A DNA stretch of 40,968 nucleotides from MGIIb-P sp963934015 (GTDB lineage: Archaea > Thermoplasmatota > Poseidoniia > Poseidoniales > Thalassarchaeaceae), in assembly GCA_963934015.1 (NCBI GenBank), contig CAWVWT010000017.1, forward strand, positions 1 to 40,968. Reading direction: 5' to 3'. Shown here one piece after another: positions 1-8,300 of this stretch. Both the position numbers and the translations under genes were made by a program. A model generated the notes under the pieces. It was not told the DNA's origin, searched no databases, and was given only the letters and a program-made list of their open reading frames with translations. Each line of letters opens with the position of its first letter. Positions within the stretch are counted from its first letter, which is position 1.

Positions 1-1572
1 ATCTATTACTCATTCATGCCTTATCTAGGTGAAAGAGAAGACCAAGACAAAGTGTCAACCTGGGGATACATGTATGGATTCATGGGTGGTTCAATATTAC
101 TCATTTTCCATCTAATCATACTGTTGGGTGGATTTTGGGATACAAACTTCACAATCGCTGTCGTCTTTGCGACCTCGGCATTATGGTGGTGGGGATTCGG
201 GGCATTGATGTTCAAGTGGACACCTGAACCTGAGATCGCCTCTGATTTAGAATGGGAAAGTTTGGGTAAAAACAACTTTTCTAGAGTTGTTGGTGCGGCG
301 AAACTCGCATATGGCCAAGTCATCACAACAGCGATTGAGATTCGAAAATTCAAGGTACTCGCATTCTTCCTACTTGCATATCTGCTGTTCTATGACGGCG
401 TGAATACAATCGCCAGTATGGCAAGTGCATTTGGAGAATCCGTATTGAGGCTGAATCCAAGTATGAATGTCATGCTGTTGCTGACCGTCAACGTCGTCGC
501 GATTCCAATGACATTCGTTTTCGGTAAACTGGCTGAAAGGAAAGGAACGAAATTTGCATTGATGTTGGCACTGCTCATCTATTGTGCTGTCGCAGTCGCT
601 GCAGCCGGTTTTGCACCCCTGGAATTAGAGGGTGAAGAAGACGCTGAACGCTATGATTTCCAATTTGAATGGAATGAAGATACGGGTCTGTATGAAATGA
701 CGACACTCTATGATCGAGGATATGAAGGTTGGATTGCCGAAGATTCCGAAGGTGATGCGGTCTTCCGTGATGGTTTCCAAGAACACTTCCCTGAAACCGA
801 TTATTCAGTAGAAGATTCGGGAGAAAGTACGCTAGGTACCGGATTGATGGTCTGTTTGTTCATTTTGGTCATGGTCGTCCTACTCGGTGGCGGCCTCATG
901 TGGATACAGAAGAAAAACATGGGTTTGATGGGGATCTTTGCAGCATTCCTTCTGGTTGGCGTTGGCATCTTTGGAGCCTCGTTCCTTGCGGGTCAAGCCA
1001 CAGAAGATGTGGAAGATGTCAAGACGATTTCAGAAGCGGATGCGATAGCACTTGTTGCTGCTTTTGATGAAACCAATGATCATCGATTCTCCATCATCAT
1101 TGTTGGAGGAGATGAAGCCATTGCAGGTGCTTCAGAAGTTGGAGCCACACACCCTACAATGGTCAATCAAGGTGGGCCTGTTGATTGGTGGGCTTCGACC
1201 ATGCGTAGTATGGTATGGGCACCTCTCGGTATTGGTGTCTCGCTGCAATGGATTATCCTCGGACTGTTCGTTGGTTGTGCCATGGGCTCTGCTGGGGCAC
1301 AAGCTCGTTCGATGTTCTCACAATTGACTCCGAAGAGCCGTACATCCGAATTCTTCGGATTCTTCGGATTCCTCGGGAAATCAGCAGCTATGATTGGTAC
1401 TGCCCTCTACGCAATTGCCAGCACAACTTTCGACAGCCGTGTCGCATTGTTGTCAATCACAGTTGTCATTCTAGCTGGAACTTATCTTACCAGCAAGGTT
1501 GACATTGAGGAAGGCATACGTGTGGCGCAAGAAGAAGATGCGCGAAACGAAGCACAAGGTATGGAGTCGTGA
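1..1572 (+). CDS. UMF1-family MFS permease (5'-truncated)
   Basis: A multi-pass membrane transporter resembling the UMF1 subgroup of the major facilitator superfamily (Atg22-like), usually taken to be an effluxer or amino-acid/metabolite permease. The reading frame is open to base 1 and the first codons read IYYSF before the Met at 16, matching the family's conserved N-terminal 'YNSFLP' region, so the true start lies upstream of the window. After the first hydrophobic helices comes the short conserved loop with FGKLAERKG, then further helix pairs. Unusual are two long polar stretches between helices: an acidic one at about residues 205-270 (counted from the Met at 16) and another at about 335-390, each around 60 residues, which look like extracytoplasmic insertions. 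The final helices end in a short charged tail. Substrate cannot be told from sequence. Family call fairly sure, function not. Confidence 0.75.
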   Translation: MYYSFMPYLGEREDQDKVSTWGYMYGFMGGSILLIFHLIILLGGFWDTNFTIAVVFATSALWWWGFGALMFKWTPEPEIASDLEWESLGKNNFSRVVGAAKLAYGQVITTAIEIRKFKVLAFFLLAYLLFYDGVNTIASMASAFGESVLRLNPSMNVMLLLTVNVVAIPMTFVFGKLAERKGTKFALMLALLIYCAVAVAAAGFAPLELEGEEDAERYDFQFEWNEDTGLYEMTTLYDRGYEGWIAEDSEGDAVFRDGFQEHFPETDYSVEDSGESTLGTGLMVCLFILVMVVLLGGGLMWIQKKNMGLMGIFAAFLLVGVGIFGASFLAGQATEDVEDVKTISEADAIALVAAFDETNDHRFSIIIVGGDEAIAGASEVGATHPTMVNQGGPVDWWASTMRSMVWAPLGIGVSLQWIILGLFVGCAMGSAGAQARSMFSQLTPKSRTSEFFGFFGFLGKSAAMIGTALYAIASTTFDSRVALLSITVVILAGTYLTSKVDIEEGIRVAQEEDARNEAQGMES

Positions 1573-1576
1573 TTTG

Positions 1577-2299
1577 ATGGCAAAGCCGATGAAACACTTC
1601 GGCATCATCCAGATGACGTTATCAATTCTCGTCATGCCTTGTGGTTTCCTCGTGTGGGGAATGGCAGCCATCCCTGGAATTTGGATGTTCCAAGAAGCTG
1701 GAACATTGGATGAGGGTGGGCTTCGCTTGGTTACACAAGGTGCAGCGGTTGGAATGGGATTGCTGTTCTGGTGCCTACTCGATCTACTCATCATCGGAAT
1801 TTTCGGGATGATTTTGCGCCCAAGAGCTGATTCCGCACAGGCCCCTACACAAAGTTGGCTAACCATTCGCTGGGGTTTCATGTCACTATTTCACCGACTG
1901 GCACTTCCATCATTGAAATGGATGGTTCCTTCATTCATTGGGGATATCTACTTCCGTATGATGGGGGCAAAAATTGGGAAAGGGGCACACCTAAACTCAC
2001 CAGCCATCAATGATGCTTACATGGTTGAAATCGGAGAAAAAACTGTGATTGGTGGAGATGCGGTCATCAATGGGCACCTCTTTGAGAACAATGGAATTCA
2101 CATGGCTAAGGTGAAAATTGGTTCGCGATGCCTGATCGGTACACACGCTCAAATCAATCCCGGGTGCATCATTGGAGATGGTGCTGTCATCGCCTCAAAA
2201 GCAGTATTACCCAAGCATACCGAAGTGCCTGCTGGAGAAGTGTGGGGTGGGATTCCGGCAAAGTGTATTCGTCGTGCAGATGAATCTAAACCGGAGTGA
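1577..2299 (+). CDS. Membrane-anchored left-handed beta-helix (hexapeptide) protein
   Basis: 240 residues from the ATG five bases after the permease stop; an in-frame ATG 78 bases further upstream lies inside the permease gene and is less likely. The N-terminal part carries two hydrophobic segments (about residues 9-31 and 47-68) and an amphipathic stretch rich in Trp and Phe. The C-terminal part, from about residue 130, has hexapeptide repeats of the [LIV]-G-x-x-x-x type (KIGKGAHL, EIGEKTVIGGDAVI, KIGSRCLIGTHAQI, IIGDGAVIASKAVL) and ends with VWGGIPAK, the usual finish of hexapeptide acyltransferases. The parent fold covers O-acetyltransferases and gamma-class carbonic anhydrase-like proteins. 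I infer a membrane-associated acyltransferase for a surface polymer or lipid headgroup; the acceptor is unknown. Its 3' end overlaps the convergent decarboxylase gene by 14 bp. Confidence 0.7.
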   Translation: MAKPMKHFGIIQMTLSILVMPCGFLVWGMAAIPGIWMFQEAGTLDEGGLRLVTQGAAVGMGLLFWCLLDLLIIGIFGMILRPRADSAQAPTQSWLTIRWGFMSLFHRLALPSLKWMVPSFIGDIYFRMMGAKIGKGAHLNSPAINDAYMVEIGEKTVIGGDAVINGHLFENNGIHMAKVKIGSRCLIGTHAQINPGCIIGDGAVIASKAVLPKHTEVPAGEVWGGIPAKCIRRADESKPE

Positions 2300-3119
2300 A
2301 CAGGATACTTGACCCCGCTTGAACAAACTCTCCCTTGGGATACTCTGCTTGTTCAGCATTGACACCAATGACATTTGGAGAAAATAAGTCCGAAGGTACA
2401 CGTACATCGACACGACTTCCAAGGCGTATCATTCCATAACGCTGGCCACGACGCATATCGTCTCCTTCACCCGCCCATGGGGCGATAGTTCGAGCGAGCA
2501 TTCCACTGATTTGTGTTGATTCAACATGAAGCCCATCGGCTCGTACGAATACTGTCCGAACCCGTTCATTCCATGCTGATTCTTTACGATATGCGGGTAC
2601 AAACGGACCTCGGCGCAGACCCTTTCCTGTTCGATGCTCCATGCGAATGATGGTCCCCGCAACCGGAGCACGGTTCACATGAACATCCAATGGTGACATG
2701 AAGATTGCAACTCTCCATGCATCTGTTTCAGATTCTTCACCCAAAGGTACTGCTTCCCACCTCTGTTCATTTGGAAAATTCAGTGGACCTTCACAAGGGG
2801 TTTCATGCCAATCACCAGTGAGAACATCGTGAATTGAAGATTCGCCTTTAGCAGGACGTCGCCCTGTTGCTCTTTCTCGCATTACAAACATGATGTGGCC
2901 GTCTGCTGGAGATACAATGATGCCCTCGTCTTTGGGAATTGGACGATCGGGGTCACGATAGAAATTGGCAATGATGGCTGTGAGCATGAAACAGAGCATT
3001 CCGAAAACATGAGCCAGTCCATTCAAATCATCGACGAGGAGGGCGATTGCCTCGATTGCCAAACCCATCAATAACCAAGTTACAGTTGGTGTGGTTCCAC
3101 CACGGGCGAAAATGCCCAT
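2286..3119 (-). CDS. asd: Archaetidylserine/phosphatidylserine decarboxylase (pyruvoyl enzyme)
   Basis: Predicted to decarboxylate archaetidylserine to archaetidylethanolamine at the membrane. Positions here count from the GTG at 3128. Two N-terminal hydrophobic segments (about 12-32 and 40-55) are followed by family signatures: FYRDPDR (56-62), VSPADG (72-77), FMSPLDVHVNRAPVAG (143-158), AWNER (185-189) and YGMIRLGSRVDV (231-242). In the short, prokaryotic-type family the Gly-Ser of that last motif (Ser238 here) is the self-cleavage site that yields the pyruvoyl cofactor, so the enzyme looks intact. I prefer the ATG at 3119 because a GAGGAG Shine-Dalgarno sits 8 nt upstream. The GTG at 3128 overlaps the upstream stop by 4 bp and is the alternative. 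Either way it is coupled to the coiled-coil gene upstream. Confidence 0.88.
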   Translation of the reverse strand: MGIFARGGTTPTVTWLLMGLAIEAIALLVDDLNGLAHVFGMLCFMLTAIIANFYRDPDRPIPKDEGIIVSPADGHIMFVMRERATGRRPAKGESSIHDVLTGDWHETPCEGPLNFPNEQRWEAVPLGEESETDAWRVAIFMSPLDVHVNRAPVAGTIIRMEHRTGKGLRRGPFVPAYRKESAWNERVRTVFVRADGLHVESTQISGMLARTIAPWAGEGDDMRRGQRYGMIRLGSRVDVRVPSDLFSPNVIGVNAEQAEYPKGEFVQAGSSILFTPV

Positions 3120-3124
3120 TCGGT

Positions 3125-3787
3125 TCACTCCTCTTCATTAGAGCGATTGAGTACACCATCATCTTCAAGATCTTCTGCTATACTCTTGACCATATCGGCT
3201 GCATTCTCGTCATCGGCATTGAGAATCTCATCGAGACGATCTTTGAGAGCGCGCTGCATATGCGATGATTTGCGTTCAGCTTCAACTGCGTTCTCAATCA
3301 TATCATAACGTACCTTGATTGCCCGGTTCAAGTCCTCGAAGATTTGCATGTGGTTGACATACCAATCGTCACGGGCCTTCATTTCAGCCACAGCGAGACG
3401 GAGGTCACCATCCAGCTCTTCTGCAATTTCAAAGACACGGGAAAGTCTATCCTTCTCACGGGTATACTTCTCTTCCATCTTCTCAAGTTCAGGTTCCAAG
3501 TGCTCGACGCGCTTGGTTGCCTTTGCATGGTCAAGTTCGAGATCACGGACGCGATTGTCCTTCTCTGAGAGGAGTTGTTCAAGTCCTTCTCGATCAATTT
3601 CCTTGTCGATTACTTCCTTCTCAAGAACATCAATCTCAGCCTTCAAGCCAACGATTTCTTTCTCTTGCTGCTCATAGGCATCATAGAGTTTGACGAGACG
3701 TTCTGTTTCGTTCTCAAGCTTGTCTTCCAGTTGTCGCAAACGCACCTCAGGGGTGAGCGTTCCGGAATCGCTACCATCGTCGGACAT
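3125..3787 (-). CDS. Coiled-coil protein of unknown function
   Basis: 220 residues from the ATG at 3787. An upstream in-frame start at 3877 would add 30 residues that do not resemble the rest and would run past a likely TATA box. The N-terminus is short and acidic, then residues about 15-125 are a long, highly charged heptad-rich coiled coil (Leu, Ile and Val alternating with Glu, Lys, Arg). A second helical segment follows at about 130-200 with an aromatic pair (DDWYVNHM), and an acidic tail ends in EEE. There is no signal peptide or membrane span. The stop codon overlaps or lies next to the start of the decarboxylase gene, so the two are co-translated, which hints at a structural or scaffold role near membrane lipid synthesis. 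I do not recognise a family. Confidence 0.8.
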   Translation of the reverse strand: MSDDGSDSGTLTPEVRLRQLEDKLENETERLVKLYDAYEQQEKEIVGLKAEIDVLEKEVIDKEIDREGLEQLLSEKDNRVRDLELDHAKATKRVEHLEPELEKMEEKYTREKDRLSRVFEIAEELDGDLRLAVAEMKARDDWYVNHMQIFEDLNRAIKVRYDMIENAVEAERKSSHMQRALKDRLDEILNADDENAADMVKSIAEDLEDDGVLNRSNEEE

Positions 3788-3820
3788 CGTATCCCTCGGC
3801 ACATCGCACCGCTCACCCTG

Positions 3821-3830
3821 TCTTATAACC
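3821..3830 (-). promoter_or_regulatory. Candidate TATA box for the coiled-coil/decarboxylase operon
   Basis: On the minus strand the string GGTTATAAGA lies centred about 38 bases upstream of the ATG at 3787. Archaeal TATA elements sit about 25 bases before the transcription start, so this would predict a leader of about 10-13 nt. Based only on motif and spacing. Confidence 0.4.
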
Positions 3831-3856
3831 CGCTCCCCAAAGAGCATAGAAAGCGC

Positions 3857-3875
3857 GGGAACACTACGTGTTCCC
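3857..3875 (-). terminator. Perfect hairpin downstream of the M20 peptidase gene
   Basis: GGGAACAC and GTGTTCCC form a perfect 8-bp stem around a 3-nt loop. It starts 13 bases after the stop of the minus-strand M20 gene and is followed on that strand by GCGCTTTCT, so it may mark that gene's 3' end. Only a modest T-run follows, so a role in termination or RNA stability is inferred. Confidence 0.5.
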
Positions 3876-3887
3876 AAAATGCTTCAA

Positions 3888-5300
3888 TCAAGCATTCAGC
3901 GAAGCGATTGCTGCAGCAAGGCAAGTTGTCACTGCTTTTGTCGCCGGAATATGCAATTTCTCGTCGGGTCCATGGGCATTTCCACCAGGGCCAAGACTTC
4001 CCGTTACGAGGAAATCAGCATTGGGATATTTCTCTTGCATCATGGCCAAGAATGGAATCGTACCGCCCTCAAAGAACACCTGCATGGGATTGCCAAAGGT
4101 TGCGAGACTTGCTGAATTGAGGGCGTTGCGAAAGGTTGGATCCATGGGTGGTGCTGAGAAACCATTTGCAGCCGCATCTGCAGTGAATGAGACGTGAGCG
4201 CCATGTGGTGGATTGGCCTCAAGAACGGAACACATTGTGGCTTCTGCAGCATCTGCATCCACACCTGGTGGGATTCTCATACTGAGTTTGAACGAGGTGT
4301 GGGTGCGTAATACATTGCCTGCATCCTTTAGCGTAGGCATTCCATCTGCACCAGTTACCGATAGTGATGGTCGCCAATTGCCAGATAATACAATTTCTGC
4401 CAATCCTGGAGTTTGGGGTTCAACACCTTCCAATGCTGGAAGGTCGGTCCAAACTTTTTCGCCGAGAACGTCAGCAATTCCCTGAGCTTCGGCGCGTAGT
4501 TCGCCCGAGATATTTACACTAAGGTCAGGCAATAATATCTGTCCTGTTGATTCATCTTCGATTCTACTGATAATCGACCGAGCAATTCGGAAAGATGATG
4601 GAATAATACCTCCCGCCATTCCAGAGTGTACACCTTCTTGGCTGACACCTACTTTGAGAGTCCCTCCAACCAGTCCACGCAGGCTCGTTGTGACCCAAAG
4701 TCGTTCATAATCGCCAGCACCAGAATCCATTACAACCACAAGATCGGGTGTGCCGAGAGTGTCGGATAATTCGTCTAAATATGCCGGGAGGTCAAACGAA
4801 CCTGATTCTTCACAGGTTTCAATGAGGAATGTTGCCTTGGGATGAGCGATTTCATGCTGTTGTAAGGCCAATATTGAGAGGACGCTGAGGTATCCGCCAT
4901 AACCATCATCAACACTTCCACGGCCGTATAGCCAAGGATCTTCTCGAACTGGAATCCAAGGTCCTTTACCCTCTGACCAACCAGTAAATGGTGGTTGTTT
5001 GTCAAGGTGGCTGTAGAATAGAACTTCACCATCTCCTGTGCCTTCGATTGTGATTGTAAGAACCGGTGTTCTCCCTTCAAGGCGATGAACATTGCATGAC
5101 ATTCCCTTCATTGGCAATGAATTCAACCAAGCAAGAAACAAATCAATTGTATCATCGAGGTATCCATTTGCAGCCCAATCATCGTCAAAGGCGGGAGAAA
5201 GTGCTGGAATTTCAATGAAATCAGAGAGACTTGGTAATGCGTGAGATTCCCATTGTTCATCAACCCAAGCATGAATCGCTTCGAGGTCTAAGTTCGCCAT
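3888..5300 (-). CDS. M20-family metallopeptidase (dipeptidase/carboxypeptidase type)
   Basis: 470 residues, normal for M20 di-zinc peptidases, with no signal peptide, so probably cytoplasmic and acting on small peptides or N-acyl amino acids. The metal-binding set is complete: His98 (in SHLDKQPP), Asp131 (in GRGSVDDG), the general base/ligand pair Glu164-Glu165 (in CEESGS), Asp192 (in VMDSGAGD) and His443 near the C-terminus (in NAHGPDE). The dimerisation ('lid') domain lies between the two metal-binding halves, roughly residues 210-370. The overall pattern is closest to the PepV/CNDP-like non-specific dipeptidases, but substrate is not certain. The ATG at 5300 is followed by a normal soluble N-terminus; the gene stands alone between the AddA-like gene (37-base gap) and a hairpin. 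Confidence 0.85.
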   Translation of the reverse strand: MANLDLEAIHAWVDEQWESHALPSLSDFIEIPALSPAFDDDWAANGYLDDTIDLFLAWLNSLPMKGMSCNVHRLEGRTPVLTITIEGTGDGEVLFYSHLDKQPPFTGWSEGKGPWIPVREDPWLYGRGSVDDGYGGYLSVLSILALQQHEIAHPKATFLIETCEESGSFDLPAYLDELSDTLGTPDLVVVMDSGAGDYERLWVTTSLRGLVGGTLKVGVSQEGVHSGMAGGIIPSSFRIARSIISRIEDESTGQILLPDLSVNISGELRAEAQGIADVLGEKVWTDLPALEGVEPQTPGLAEIVLSGNWRPSLSVTGADGMPTLKDAGNVLRTHTSFKLSMRIPPGVDADAAEATMCSVLEANPPHGAHVSFTADAAANGFSAPPMDPTFRNALNSASLATFGNPMQVFFEGGTIPFLAMMQEKYPNADFLVTGSLGPGGNAHGPDEKLHIPATKAVTTCLAAAIASLNA

Positions 5301-5337
5301 GACTCCGCGAAGCCTGTTTGATGCAAAAGGACTGCTC

Positions 5338-8300
5338 TTACTCCAACTCGTTTGCTGAATTGGAAAATAAGCGTATGTTACTGAGATTTAATGAGCATTC
5401 ACATTCATGTCCAATCTCATCTTCCAATGCCAATTCTGCGATTTCTTGGAGAAGCGCTTCTAAATCTACAAGGGAATCATTCATTTCTTCTTCAGTCATC
5501 ATAATCATACGACCTGTAGTTGCAGAGAGGATAGCAGGAGGGAGCACCTTTCGGTGCGGGATACCTGCACGCTCTCGTGCCTGTTCTTGTCGAATCAATG
5601 TCAATGTGTATAACGCCAACTGCATCCTGTAATCATCAAGCATTTCTTGTTCAGATTCATGACGTGTATCCCCATCTGCTTCAAGCAGTGGGTGGGCCCA
5701 ACCAGAGTGTAAATGGGCAGCCCCTGTTGTCTTGAAATCGACTGCACGAATGGCTCCACTTCCATCCTTCAAACGTGTACAAAGTACCAAATCAGTGATT
5801 CCAGTACTCGAGAATATGAAACTCTCTATGTTGGCCAATCGATGAGGTCCGTGTGGAGTCCATGTCTGATCACCTGCATCTATTTCCAGAGATTGTTGCA
5901 GATTAAATGGCCATTCTGTTCGAAGACCTTCGACGGTTTCCCCATTCCAATTTAGGCCTGATGTAAGTGTACCCAACGGTCCACCAATGACAGCCTTGGA
6001 CATCTTCTTGAGCAACGATTTCATGGCATCTGCATCTGCATTCGGTGGAAGCAATTCGTCAAGAACTGACTGGATGACATCATCATCTTCAAGCAAATTG
6101 GGGGTTTTTTGGGTCCATTGGGTTGGCAATGGCACACTAATCTCAGTTTGCAAACCTGGATTTTCCAAACCGATTTCAATCACACGATGGAAAATGGAAC
6201 CAATGACGTTTGCTGGAGGTAAACCAATTCTTTCAGCGAGTGATTGTGCCGATTCTGTGGATGTATACTGTGAAACAGCATCAGGAGATAGGCCTAAATT
6301 CATCAATTGCAAATAACATCGTGGGCAAATGGCTGCTTTGTCTAATTGGTGGGGTGATATTCGAATGCCCCGTGTACGAGTTGGTGTATCCACCGGTACT
6401 GGTGGAGACACGTTTTCGTAGGCAATTTGCACGGATTCGTCCAATCTAGCCATATGGACCAATGAGCTGGTTGTTGTGGTTACCCCCCCCAATTCAGATT
6501 CATGACAATGCACCGCAAAAGGAAGTGATTGTGGCTCGATGAGATACCGGCCATCTTCTTCAGGTTCCCAACCCAATGCATCGAACCACATGTGGCCGAA
6601 TGTCGGCATAGGTAGTGACCTCAATTTCATTGAAATTGTTTCATCTAAGCGCGTAGAATCATTTGGCCCTCCAGCAAGGATGAGGAGATCTTTGACTCGA
6701 GTACAAGCCACATAGAACAAACGTCTAGCCTCGGCTTGGATTTGCGCTTCTTGTAACGTTCTTGCCAATGTCCATATTCCACTATCCAAACTTGATTGTG
6801 TAATCCATGGCCGCGGATTTGATGCAAATAGACTAGGTGTAGCAATCACGCGTTGGCGTAAATCGTGACTAATATTACCCTGACCTTCACTGAATAAACC
6901 ACCAACAATGACACATTTTCGTTGCAATCCTTTGGAACCATGGATGGTCATCACCTGTACAGCATCTGCAGTTGATACACCGGCTGAGATGAGATCGTTC
7001 CCTGCAACATCGGCAAGACGCGAAATACGATCTGCAAGCAGAATTGGATCACCTCCAACCTCGCTTGATTGGTTCTCGACCAAACGCAGAAATTGTTCGG
7101 CATCATTTCGTTCCGATGTGCGTGGATGGGCAAGTAGAAGGTCACTGTGGTTTAACGCCTCATGCAATGATTCAGCGACTGTTCCCCGGTGTGAATGTTT
7201 AAGCCAATGCTCAACAAAAACTCGATGTGGGCCCTGGGGTAATATCTCGGATAATCTCTGAATGAGATTCTCACCAATGGTGGCTCCACCAAGGAATTTT
7301 TGGAGTTCCTCATCATTGAGTCCAACAAGACACGAGCGGGCAACTGTAGCTGCTGCATGGCGACTAGATGGTCGAGCAATCCATTGGAGCAAACCGAGTA
7401 GGGGGCGTATTACTGGGCGAAGTAACAAGCCTCCTTCTTTGTCAGCCACCGCTGGAATTCCAGCAGCTTCCAACCTTGTCATCAAATCTTTCAACTTTGA
7501 TCTGCTTGGCAATAGAACAAGTATTTCCCCAGGCGTATATGGGTCACATTTCGGTTGCTCATTTTCACCTACTCTAGTTGGGGCCCCATCGAGAAGAGCG
7601 CGAATACGCGCAGTAATAAGGGCATTTTCCATTTCACTTGAAGAGCCCGAACTGAACGGATCTAATGGGGTTGACAAATCAGGATTTGGATGGCCTGTGG
7701 CCAATATACTGGCAGGGGCCAACCATTCAAATCGCCCCTCGACATTGGAACGAGCTGGGATGAGGGCTTGCGGGCGGGCATACCAATCCCCAGGGAACCG
7801 ATCATGGACTGGCGAAAATATGTCTTCCCACCACTCATTCATTCGATTCAATAATCCGGCTGCTGTTCGATAATTGACTACCAACTCTACATGACCTTGA
7901 GAACGGGCCAATGCATCAACAGATTTGCTGCTTCCTTTTTCCTGTTCATCAAAGCGAACCCAAGCACCTTCCGCTTTACTCCTTGATTCGGGTAAATCTG
8001 ATGCGGTGGCGAAACCCCCGTCAGCACTGTACCTTGGGTCCCGTGCAGCATTCTGGCGACGGAGTTCAGGGCGACGTGTCAATGCAGACAAAGTATGAAA
8101 TTCATGTTCATTCATGTTCCGCAGAGCTTTGCCGAAATCAACGAAACCTGAAACTTGAGCCTGTCTAAATGCGTAAATGCTCTGCTTTCTATCACCCACA
8201 CAACAAATCGTGGGTTCCCATGGGGTGTCGGGTGGTGACGTACCCTCAGGCAGACTGCGTGAGCCCCATAATCGGCCAAGAAGTCGCCACTGTTGCGCCG

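Noticed and set aside
3575..4120. Long plus-strand open frames opposite the coiled-coil and M20 genes
   Set aside because: They lie antisense to genes with clear family motifs and their translations show no recognisable domain, signal or composition; they are shadows.
7262..7873. 203-codon plus-strand frame inside the AddA-like gene
   Set aside because: Antisense to intact helicase motifs, Ser/Arg-rich low-quality translation, no family resemblance.
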